Assembly (NCBI RefSeq): GCF_041245805.1
Contig: NZ_CP162490.1
Span: 2,705,001-2,769,000 of the forward strand
DNA: 64,000 bases
Origin: Xanthomonas sp. DAR 34887
GTDB lineage: Bacteria > Pseudomonadota > Gammaproteobacteria > Xanthomonadales > Xanthomonadaceae
Direction: 5' to 3'
A program made the position numbers and the translations under genes. Each line of letters begins with the position of its first letter. Within the stretch, counting starts at the first letter, position 1. This document shows positions 1 to 6,374 of the stretch, piece after piece. The notes beneath the pieces are model-generated. The model ran no database searches. It was not told the origin of the DNA and worked only from the letters and a program-made list of their open reading frames with translations.

Positions 1-2
1 CC

Positions 3-470
3 ATGATGCAATCACAGCGTATCGATCCCCTGCTCCGCCGCGCCCAGCAACACGAGGACGAGGTCGCACGCGACCTGGCCGAGCGCCAGCGTGCGCTGGA
101 GACCCACGAGTCGCGGCTGGAAGAACTGCGCCGCTACGCCGAGGAATACGCCAACAGCCAGATGGCCGCGACCAGCCTGGCGCAACTGGCCAACCGCCGC
201 GCGTTCCTGGATCGCCTGGAAAGCGCGGTGCAGCAGCAATGCCAGACCGTGGACCGCAATCGCGAGAAGGTGGAGATGGAGCGCAGCCGGCTGTTGCTGG
301 CCAGCCGCGACAAGCAGGTGCTGGAACAGCTGGCGGCCAGCTACCGCGCCCAGGAACGCAAGGTCGACGACCGCCGCAGCCAGCGCGAGATGGACGACAT
401 CGGCGCGCGCCGCGTGCGCCTGGCGGTGGCCGCGGCCGACAGCGACAACGACAACGGAGACAGCCGATGA
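3..470 (+). CDS. fliJ: Flagellar export chaperone FliJ
   Basis: Small cytoplasmic coiled-coil protein (155 aa, or 154 if the second ATG at 6 is used) that works with the FliI ATPase and FliH at the flagellar type III export gate. What is seen: an almost wholly charged helical sequence rich in Arg, Glu and Gln with heptad-like spacing, no membrane segment, and the usual FliJ length of about 150 residues. It ends in an ATGA overlap with fliK, the standard order in this operon. Only two bases lie upstream, so the ribosome site and the choice between the two ATGs cannot be judged. The gene before it, probably fliI, lies outside the window. FliJ is weakly conserved, so the call rests on coiled-coil character plus position. 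Confidence 0.9.
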   Translation: MMQSQRIDPLLRRAQQHEDEVARDLAERQRALETHESRLEELRRYAEEYANSQMAATSLAQLANRRAFLDRLESAVQQQCQTVDRNREKVEMERSRLLLASRDKQVLEQLAASYRAQERKVDDRRSQREMDDIGARRVRLAVAAADSDNDNGDSR

Positions 471-1780
471 GCAACGCACTTTCCGCGCTGGGCGCCAACG
501 TCCGCGCCAGCGCCTCCGGCAGCAACGCCGAGGCGCAGGGCCAGGACCGCAGCGGCGGCCAGGACTTCGACAAGCTGCTCGGCAACGACAGCGCGCGCGC
601 CGCGCCCAAGCCGGCGCCTCGGCCGAACGCCAAATCGCAGCAGGCATCCGCCGGCAAGGACAAGGACGCGGCGGCGAAACGGCCGGACGCGACCGACGAC
701 AGCGCCAGCGAGCCGGCGCGCAGCGCGCAGGCCGGCAACCAGGCCGCGCGCGACAGCGAAAAGAGCAGCGAGGACAGCAAGGCGCCGGGCAAGGACAGCA
801 AGGTCGACGCCAAGAAAGGCGAGGACGGCGAGGAAGACGCCGGCTGGCCGCCGGCCGGCCTGGCCGGCATCGGCATGAGCCTGTTGCCGACGCTCGCCGC
901 GGCAGCGCTGCCGGCCGCGAGCGCCGGTCCGCTGGGCGCGGCCGGCCTGGCGATCGGCGTCGCCGGCGCCGCCGCGCAGGGCGTGGCCGCGCTGCTCGGC
1001 GGCGACACCCTGGCCGCGGCGGCCGGCGCCGACACCGCCGCGGCCGGTGCGGCTGCGACCGCCGCCGCGCCGGCGACCGCCGCAGCCAACACCGGTGCCA
1101 GCGCCGCCGGCGGCTTCGGCGGCATGCTGGCACAGGCCGCCGGGGCCGCCGCGCAGGCCGCCAGCGGCGGCGATGCCGCCGCCCCGGTCGCCGCGCTGGC
1201 GGCGCTGGCGAGCGCCACCGACAAGAGCGCCGACAGCGGCAGCGATGTCGCCAGCAGCGGGACCGATCCGATCAACCTGCTGGCCACGGCCGGGATCCAC
1301 GCGCCGGCGCGCAGCGCCGATACCGCCGCGCCGTTCACCGGCTCGCCGACCCCGACCCCGAACCTGCACGGCGACAACTTCGACGACGAACTGGGCACGC
1401 GCATGAGCTGGCTGGCGGACCAGAAGATCGGCCACGCGCACATCAAGCTCAGCCCGGCCGAGCTGGGCCCGGTCGAGGTGCGCCTGCACCTGAGCGGCGA
1501 CCAGGTCAACGCCAGCTTCAGCAGCGCCCAGCCGGAAGTGCGCCAGGCGCTGGAGAACAGCCTGCCGCGGCTGCGCGACATGCTCGGCCAGCACGGCTTC
1601 CAGCTCGGCCAGGCGGATGTGGGCCAGCAGCAACAGCAGGCCTCGCAGAACGCCCGCCAGGGCAACGGGTCCAACGGCGGCGGTGGCCTCAATGGCGGCG
1701 CTGGCGACGAAGTGCTGGGCAGCGTCGGGATTCCGTCGGTGGTGCTGCGCCAGCGCGGCCTGCTCGACGCCTACGCGTAA
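467..1780 (+). CDS. fliK: Flagellar hook-length control protein FliK
   Basis: Secreted ruler protein (437 aa) that measures hook length and triggers the FlhB substrate switch. The ATG overlaps the fliJ stop (ATGA), so the two are translationally coupled. The first 300 or so residues are Ala-, Pro- and Ser-rich and low in complexity, as in other FliK proteins. The C-terminal part (about residues 305-385) has the conserved FliK domain, with the core LGPVEVRLHLSGDQVNASF and the following LPRLRDMLGQHG helix. After it comes a Gln- and Gly-rich stretch. A 226-base gap holding a REP-like hairpin and a sigma-54 promoter follows, so fliJ-fliK appear to end one transcription unit. Confidence 0.95.
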   Translation: MSNALSALGANVRASASGSNAEAQGQDRSGGQDFDKLLGNDSARAAPKPAPRPNAKSQQASAGKDKDAAAKRPDATDDSASEPARSAQAGNQAARDSEKSSEDSKAPGKDSKVDAKKGEDGEEDAGWPPAGLAGIGMSLLPTLAAAALPAASAGPLGAAGLAIGVAGAAAQGVAALLGGDTLAAAAGADTAAAGAAATAAAPATAAANTGASAAGGFGGMLAQAAGAAAQAASGGDAAAPVAALAALASATDKSADSGSDVASSGTDPINLLATAGIHAPARSADTAAPFTGSPTPTPNLHGDNFDDELGTRMSWLADQKIGHAHIKLSPAELGPVEVRLHLSGDQVNASFSSAQPEVRQALENSLPRLRDMLGQHGFQLGQADVGQQQQQASQNARQGNGSNGGGGLNGGAGDEVLGSVGIPSVVLRQRGLLDAYA

Positions 1781-1822
1781 TCCAATGGCAGCGCCGCGGT
1801 TGCGTTGGCACCGACCGCTCCT

Positions 1823-1890
1823 TGTGGGAGGGGCTTCAGCCCCGACAGGCGTCACCGATCAGGCCCGTCGGGACTGAGGTCCCTCCTACA
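1823..1890 (+). repeat. REP-like inverted repeat after fliK
   Basis: Imperfect hairpin whose left arm begins TTGTGGGAGGGGCTTCAGCC and whose right arm ends GGTCCCTCCTACA. The same family recurs at 22078-22141 and 53289-53359 in this window. It lies between the fliK stop and the sigma-54 promoter of fliL, where it could end the upstream transcript or protect its 3' end. The arms have diverged more than in the other two copies. Confidence 0.75.
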
Positions 1891-1954
1891 GAATGGCCGC
1901 ACGGCAGGCCATTGCCGCCCGCGTCAAATATCCGGCAAGCGCCACCCAGCGTTT

Positions 1955-1970
1955 CGGCACGCCGATTGCA
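1955..1970 (+). promoter_or_regulatory. Sigma-54 (RpoN) promoter of the fliL operon
   Basis: CGGCACG-N4-TTGCA matches the -24/-12 consensus TGGCACG-N4-TTGCA at all but the first base. The invariant GG (1956-1957) and GC (1968-1969) are separated by the required 10 bases. It lies 37 bases before the fliL GTG. FleQ-RpoN control of this operon is known in Xanthomonas and Pseudomonas. Confidence 0.85.
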
Positions 1971-2006
1971 TCCTTAGGGCACAAGACCCCCTTAAGGAGC
2001 CAATCC

Positions 2007-2534
2007 GTGGCAGCAGCAGCCGACAAATCGAAGAAATCCGCCGACGCCAAAGAGGCCCCCGAGGGCGGCAAGTCGAAGAAGAAGCTGCTGATCATCGTCA
2101 TCGCCGCGGTGCTGGTGCTGGGCGGCGGCGGCGCCGGCGCCTGGTTCTTCCTGAAGAAGCCCGATGCCGAGCACGGCAAGGCCGCGGCCAAGACCGCCGA
2201 GCTGCCCAAGCCGGCGCAGTACTTCGCCATGGACCCGGCGTTCGTGGTCAATCTCAACGGCAGCACGGACGACGGCCCGCACTACCTGCAGATGGAAGTG
2301 CAGCTGATGACCCGCGACCCGGAAGAACTGAAGCTGATCACCGAGAACGCGCCGGCGATCCGTGCGCACCTGCTGATGCTGTTCTCGCAGGTGCAGGCGC
2401 AGGACATTGCCGACATTGCCGGGCGCAAGAAGCTGCAGGCCGCGGCGCTGGCCGACGCGCAGAAGCTGATGACCGCCGAGACCGGCAAGAAGTGCGTGGA
2501 AGACCTGCTGTTCACCAGCTTCGTGACCCAGTAA
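2007..2534 (+). CDS. fliL: Flagellar basal body protein FliL
   Basis: Single-pass inner membrane protein (175 aa) that surrounds the stator and supports motor torque. Start: I chose the GTG at 2007 because AAGGAG lies at 1994-1999, 7 bases before it. Upstream in-frame ATGs would place the sigma-54 promoter inside the gene. Features: a Lys-rich cytoplasmic N-terminus, one membrane segment (about residues 29-48, LLIIVIAAVLVLGGGGAGAW), and a periplasmic domain with YFAMDPAFVVNLN and a C-terminal VEDLLFTSFVTQ. That ending is typical of FliL (usual form xLLFTxFVxQ). It is the first gene of the fliLMNOPQR unit, with 12 bases before fliM. Confidence 0.95.
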   Translation: MAAAADKSKKSADAKEAPEGGKSKKKLLIIVIAAVLVLGGGGAGAWFFLKKPDAEHGKAAAKTAELPKPAQYFAMDPAFVVNLNGSTDDGPHYLQMEVQLMTRDPEELKLITENAPAIRAHLLMLFSQVQAQDIADIAGRKKLQAAALADAQKLMTAETGKKCVEDLLFTSFVTQ

Positions 2535-2546
2535 GGCGCCGCCGCG

Positions 2547-3554
2547 ATGACCGACCTGCTTTCCCAAGACGAAATCGATGCGCTACTGCATGGCGTCGAT
2601 GCCGGTGCGGTGGACACCGGCCCGCCGCCGCCGGCCCCCGGCGAAGCGCGCCAGTACGATTTTTCCAGCCAGGACCGGATCATCCGCGGGCGCATGCCCA
2701 CGCTGGAAATGGTCAACGAGCGCTTCGCGCGGCTGTGGCGCATCGGCCTGTTCAACCTGATCCGGCGCTCGGCCGACCTGTCGGTGCGCGGCATCGACCT
2801 GATCAAGTTCAACGACTACATGCACTCGCTGTACGTGCCGAGCAATCTGAACCTGATCAAGTTCAAGCCGCTGCGCGGCACCGGCCTGATCGTGTTCGAG
2901 CCGACCCTGGTGTTCACCGTGGTCGACAACTTCTTCGGCGGCGACGGCCGCTATCCCACCCGCATCGAAGGCCGCGAATTTACCCCGACCGAGATGCGGG
3001 TGATCCAGCTGATGCTCAAGCAGACCTTCGCCGACCTGCACGAGGCCTGGGCGCCGGTGATGGACGTGGAGTTCGAATACATCAACTCCGAGGTCAACCC
3101 GCACTTCGCCAACATCGTCACTCCGCGCGAGTACGTGGTGGTCAGCCGCTTCCACGTGGAGCTGGAAGGCGGCGGCGGCGAGATCCACATCACCCTGCCG
3201 TACTCGATGCTGGAGCCGATCCGCGAGCTGCTCGACGCCGGCATCCAGAGCGACCGCGTGGACCGCGACGAGAGCTGGAACATCATGCTGCGCGAGCAGC
3301 TCAACACCGCCGAGGTCACCGTCTCCAGCGTGCTGGCGCAGAAGCAGATGACCTTGCGCGAGCTGACCCGGCTGAAGATCGGCGACGTGCTGCCGATCGA
3401 GCTGCCCAAGCAAGTGCCGCTGTGCGTGGAGAACATCCCGGTGTTCACCGGCGAGTTCGGCATTTCCCGCGGCCAGAACGCCGTGAAGATCACTTCGACC
3501 CAACCCCCTGGCGCGCTGCGCCGCCGCCCCGCCCTTCAGGAAGACGCGTCATGA
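2547..3554 (+). CDS. fliM: Flagellar motor switch protein FliM
   Basis: C-ring switch protein (335 aa) that binds phospho-CheY and reverses or pauses the motor. The N-terminal motif LLSQDEIDALLHG (about residues 4-16) is the CheY-binding peptide. The middle domain follows, with the GGDGRYPTRIEGREFTPTE segment (about residues 131-149) typical of FliM. The C-terminal SpoA/SPOA domain (about 245-320) contains LKIGDVLPIELP. Length fits the family. Its TGA overlaps the fliN ATG (ATGA), giving coupled translation of two proteins needed in fixed ratio in the C-ring. Confidence 0.98.
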   Translation: MTDLLSQDEIDALLHGVDAGAVDTGPPPPAPGEARQYDFSSQDRIIRGRMPTLEMVNERFARLWRIGLFNLIRRSADLSVRGIDLIKFNDYMHSLYVPSNLNLIKFKPLRGTGLIVFEPTLVFTVVDNFFGGDGRYPTRIEGREFTPTEMRVIQLMLKQTFADLHEAWAPVMDVEFEYINSEVNPHFANIVTPREYVVVSRFHVELEGGGGEIHITLPYSMLEPIRELLDAGIQSDRVDRDESWNIMLREQLNTAEVTVSSVLAQKQMTLRELTRLKIGDVLPIELPKQVPLCVENIPVFTGEFGISRGQNAVKITSTQPPGALRRRPALQEDAS

Positions 3555-3889
3555 GCCAGAACGAAATCCCCGAGCCGGTCCCGGCCCAGTTCGAGAGCCT
3601 GCAGCCGGAAGCCGGCAGCGACGGCAGCGAGCTGAATCTGGACATGATCCTGGACGTGCCGGTGACGCTGTCGCTGGAAGTCGGGCGCAACCGCATTCCG
3701 ATCCGCAACCTGCTGCAGCTCAACCAGGGCTCGGTGGTGGAGCTGGAGCGCGGCGCCGGCGAGCCGCTGGACGTGTACGTCAATGGCACCCTGATCGCGC
3801 ACGGCGAGGTGGTGACCATCAACGACCGCTTCGGCGTGCGCCTGACCGACGTGGTCAGCCCCAGCGAGCGCATCCGGAGACTGCGGTGA
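3551..3889 (+). CDS. fliN: Flagellar motor switch protein FliN
   Basis: Small C-ring protein (112 aa) that makes the base of the switch and docks FliH for export. The SPOA domain covers about residues 35-105. It has LDMILDVPVTLSLEVGRNRI, then LLQLNQGSVVELERGAGEPL and VYVNGTLIAHGEVVTINDRF, all hallmarks of FliN. The first 30 residues are acidic and Pro-rich. It is coupled on both sides by overlapping start and stop codons (ATGA with fliM, GTGA with fliO). Confidence 0.98.
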   Translation: MSQNEIPEPVPAQFESLQPEAGSDGSELNLDMILDVPVTLSLEVGRNRIPIRNLLQLNQGSVVELERGAGEPLDVYVNGTLIAHGEVVTINDRFGVRLTDVVSPSERIRRLR

Positions 3890-4302
3890 GCCTGGTGCTC
3901 GCGGCCGCCACCCAGGCGGCCAAGTCGGCCTCGGGCGTCGGCAGCGCCGCGCCCTCGCCGCCCAGCCTGGTCGGTGCGGTGTTCGCGTTGCTGCTGGTGC
4001 TGGGACTGATCCTGGGCATGGCCTGGGTGCTCAAGCGCCTGCCCGGCAGCGGCTTCCGCCCGGCCGAAGGCCTGCGCGTGGTGGCCAGCCTGGCGGTCGG
4101 CGCCAAGGAGCGCGTGGTGGTGCTCGAGGTCAACGGCGAGCAGCTGCTGCTGGGCGTGTCGCCGGGCGGGGTACGCACCTTGCATCGCCTGCCCGAGCCG
4201 CTGCCGCAAGCGCCGGCGCCGTCGCTGCCGAACCTCAAGCAGCTCAAGAACCTCCCCGATTTCGCCCAGCTGCTGGCGCAGAAGCTGCGCAAGGACAAAT
4301 GA
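3886..4302 (+). CDS. fliO: Flagellar biosynthesis protein FliO
   Basis: Membrane protein (138 aa) that helps assemble the FliP ring of the export gate. The GTG start overlaps the fliN stop (GTGA). One membrane segment runs about residues 23-46 (SLVGAVFALLLVLGLILGMA), followed by a cytoplasmic domain with LRVVASLAVGAKERVVVLEV and LLLGVSPGGVRTLH, which is the conserved FliO/FliZ core. The C-terminus is Leu- and Lys-rich. FliO is poorly conserved between species; position between fliN and fliP makes the call secure. Confidence 0.95.
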   Translation: MSLVLAAATQAAKSASGVGSAAPSPPSLVGAVFALLLVLGLILGMAWVLKRLPGSGFRPAEGLRVVASLAVGAKERVVVLEVNGEQLLLGVSPGGVRTLHRLPEPLPQAPAPSLPNLKQLKNLPDFAQLLAQKLRKDK

Positions 4303-5126
4303 CCATGTTGCCTCGTTGGAACCGTTACGCGCGCGGCCTGCGCCTGCTGCTGATCCTGCTGGCGCTGAGCCTGCTGCCGGCGCTGGGCTGGGCCCAGGCC
4401 GCGCAGCAAGCGCCCGCCGCGCCGGCCGCACAGAACGCCGCCCCGACCCTGCCCTCGCTGCCGGAAGTGAATGTCGGCAAGGTCGGCGCGCAGCCGGTGA
4501 GCCTGCCGCTGCAGACCCTGCTGCTGATGACCGCGATCACCCTGCTGCCGTCGATGCTGCTGGTGCTGACCGCGTTCACCCGCATCACCATCGTGCTCGG
4601 TCTGCTGCGCCAGGCGATGGGCACCGGGCAGACCCCGTCCAACCAGGTGCTGATGGGCCTGGCACTGTTCCTGACCGCGCTGGTGATGATGCCGGTGTGG
4701 GAGAAGGCCTGGGGCCAGGGCATGAGCCCCTACCTCAACGGCCAGCTCGACTTCCAGACCGCGTGGACCCTGACCACCCAGCCGCTGCGCGCGTTCATGC
4801 TGGCGCAGGTGCGCGAGGCCGACCTGATGACCTTCGCCGGCATGGCCGGCAACGGCACCTACAGCGGCCCCGACGCGATTCCATTTCCGGTGCTGGTGGC
4901 CTCGTTCGTGACCTCGGAACTGAAGACCGCGTTCGAGATCGGCTTCCTGATCTTCATCCCGTTCGTGATCATCGATCTGGTGGTGGCCAGCGTGCTGATG
5001 TCGATGGGCATGATGATGATGTCGCCGATGCTGATCTCGGCACCGTTCAAGATCCTGTTGTTCGTGCTGGTCGACGGCTGGGTGCTGACCGTCGGCACCC
5101 TCGCCGCCAGCTTCAACGGAGTCTGA
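4299..5126 (+). CDS. fliP: Flagellar export gate protein FliP
   Basis: Core membrane protein (275 aa) of the type III export channel. The ATG at 4299 overlaps the fliO stop; a second ATG two codons on (4305) is a possible alternative. A cleavable signal peptide is seen (residues about 1-33, hydrophobic run LRLLLILLALSLLPALGWA), as in other FliP proteins. The mature part has membrane segments near residues 68-90, 106-128, 208-232 and 243-268. Conserved signatures are LLMTAITLLPSMLLVLTAFT, LRQAMGTGQTPSNQVLMGLA and FLIFIPFVIIDLVVASVLMS. Confidence 0.97.
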   Translation: MTMLPRWNRYARGLRLLLILLALSLLPALGWAQAAQQAPAAPAAQNAAPTLPSLPEVNVGKVGAQPVSLPLQTLLLMTAITLLPSMLLVLTAFTRITIVLGLLRQAMGTGQTPSNQVLMGLALFLTALVMMPVWEKAWGQGMSPYLNGQLDFQTAWTLTTQPLRAFMLAQVREADLMTFAGMAGNGTYSGPDAIPFPVLVASFVTSELKTAFEIGFLIFIPFVIIDLVVASVLMSMGMMMMSPMLISAPFKILLFVLVDGWVLTVGTLAASFNGV

Positions 5127-5130
5127 GCCG

Positions 5131-5400
5131 ATGAGTCCCGAATTGGCCCTGACCGAACTGCGCGGCGGCCTGATCACCGTGCTGTGGGTGGCCGGCCCGT
5201 TGCTGCTGTCGATGCTGGTGGTGGGCGTGGTGATCGGCGTGTTCCAGGCCGCCACCCAGCTCAACGAACCGACCATCGCCTTCATCGCCAAGGTCATCAC
5301 CCTGACCGCGATGCTGTTCGCCACCGGCAGCATGCTGCTGGCGCACCTGGTCGAGTACACCACCATGCTGTTCCAGCGCATTCCGCATCTGATCGGCTAG
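5131..5400 (+). CDS. fliQ: Flagellar export gate protein FliQ
   Basis: Two-pass membrane protein (89 aa, exact family length) of the FliPQR export channel. It shows two hydrophobic hairpins (about residues 13-38 and 52-74). Between them lies the conserved VFQAATQLNEPTIAFIAKV, diagnostic of FliQ. It begins four bases after the fliP stop. Confidence 0.97.
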   Translation: MSPELALTELRGGLITVLWVAGPLLLSMLVVGVVIGVFQAATQLNEPTIAFIAKVITLTAMLFATGSMLLAHLVEYTTMLFQRIPHLIG

Positions 5401-5421
5401 CGGGACAGGAGCCCGACGGCA

Positions 5422-6213
5422 ATGGATTCGGCAACGCAAATGGTCATCGATGGCCAGCAGGCCTTCGCGATGGTCGGGGCGATCCTGTGGACGATGCTGC
5501 GCATCGGCGCGATGCTGATGGTGATGCCGCTGGTCGGCACCCGTGCGGTGCCCGCGCGGATTCGGGTGATGCTGGCGGCGACGCTGGCGATGGCGCTGGC
5601 GCCGCTGCTGCCGCCGGTGCCGGACTGGAACGGCTTCGATGCCGCGGTGGTGCTGAGCGTGGCGCGCGAACTGGCGGTCGGCGCGAGCATGGGCTTCATG
5701 CTGCGGCTGATCTTCGAAGCCGGCGCGATGGCCGGCGAACTGGTCTCGCAGAGCACCGGCCTGGGTTTCGCGCAGATGGCCGATCCGCTGCGCGGAGTCA
5801 CCTCCGGGGTGATCGGGCAGTGGTTCTACCTGGCCTTCGGCCTGCTGTTCTTCACCGCCAACGGCCACCTGGCTGTGGTGCAGCTGTTGGTGGACAGCTA
5901 CAAGGCGCTGCCGATCGGCAACGCGCTGCCGGACGCGCAGGCGATGGCCTCGGTGGCGCCGGACTTCTTCATGAGCATGATGCGCGGCGCGCTGACCCTT
6001 GCGCTGCCGGTGATGGTGGCGATGCTGGCGGTGAACCTGGCGTTCGGCGCACTGGCCAAGGCCGCGCCGGCGCTGAATCCGATCCAGCTCGGCCTGCCGG
6101 TGGCGGTGGTGATCGGCCTGGCGCTGCTGGCGGTGCTGGTCGGCGAGATGGGGCCGCCGGTGCAGCGCCTGTTCGATGCCGCCTTCGACGCCGCCAGGCA
6201 GGTCACCGCCTAG
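5422..6213 (+). CDS. fliR: Flagellar export gate protein FliR
   Basis: Multi-pass membrane protein (263 aa) that completes the FliPQR channel. AGGAG at 5407-5411 sits 10 bases before the chosen ATG. About six hydrophobic segments are visible. The conserved FliR features are LRIGAMLMVMPLVGTRAVPA near residues 28-47, FEAGAMAGELVSQSTGLGFA near 98-117 and LNPIQLGLPVAVVIGL near the C-terminus. In pseudomonads flhB and flhA follow fliR directly; here two diguanylate cyclase genes intervene. Confidence 0.97.
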   Translation: MDSATQMVIDGQQAFAMVGAILWTMLRIGAMLMVMPLVGTRAVPARIRVMLAATLAMALAPLLPPVPDWNGFDAAVVLSVARELAVGASMGFMLRLIFEAGAMAGELVSQSTGLGFAQMADPLRGVTSGVIGQWFYLAFGLLFFTANGHLAVVQLLVDSYKALPIGNALPDAQAMASVAPDFFMSMMRGALTLALPVMVAMLAVNLAFGALAKAAPALNPIQLGLPVAVVIGLALLAVLVGEMGPPVQRLFDAAFDAARQVTA

Positions 6214-6278
6214 CCCGAGCGGGCGCACGCGCTGCCGGGCCTTGAGCGTTCGGGCTCCTTGCGGCTGCGCCGTTACTC

Positions 6279-6305
6279 TCAAGCCCCGCGCGGCTGTGCC
6301 GATAG
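6279..6305 (+). promoter_or_regulatory. Sigma-28 (FliA) promoter of the first propeller cyclase
   Basis: TCAAGCCC-N11-GCCGATAG fits the flagellar sigma-28 pattern TAAAGTTT-N11-GCCGATAA with a perfect spacer and a 7 of 8 match in the -10. It lies 70 bases before the GTG start at 6375. Confidence 0.75.
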
Positions 6306-6374
6306 TCTTACAACGGTGTTGCACGTGCAGCACTTACCGCCGCGCCGCGCCTTCCGGGGACGCCAGTCATCGCC

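Noticed and set aside
1893..2006. Longer FliL starting at the ATG at 1893
   Set aside because: This would include the sigma-54 promoter and ribosome site in coding sequence; the GTG at 2007 has AAGGAG at correct spacing.
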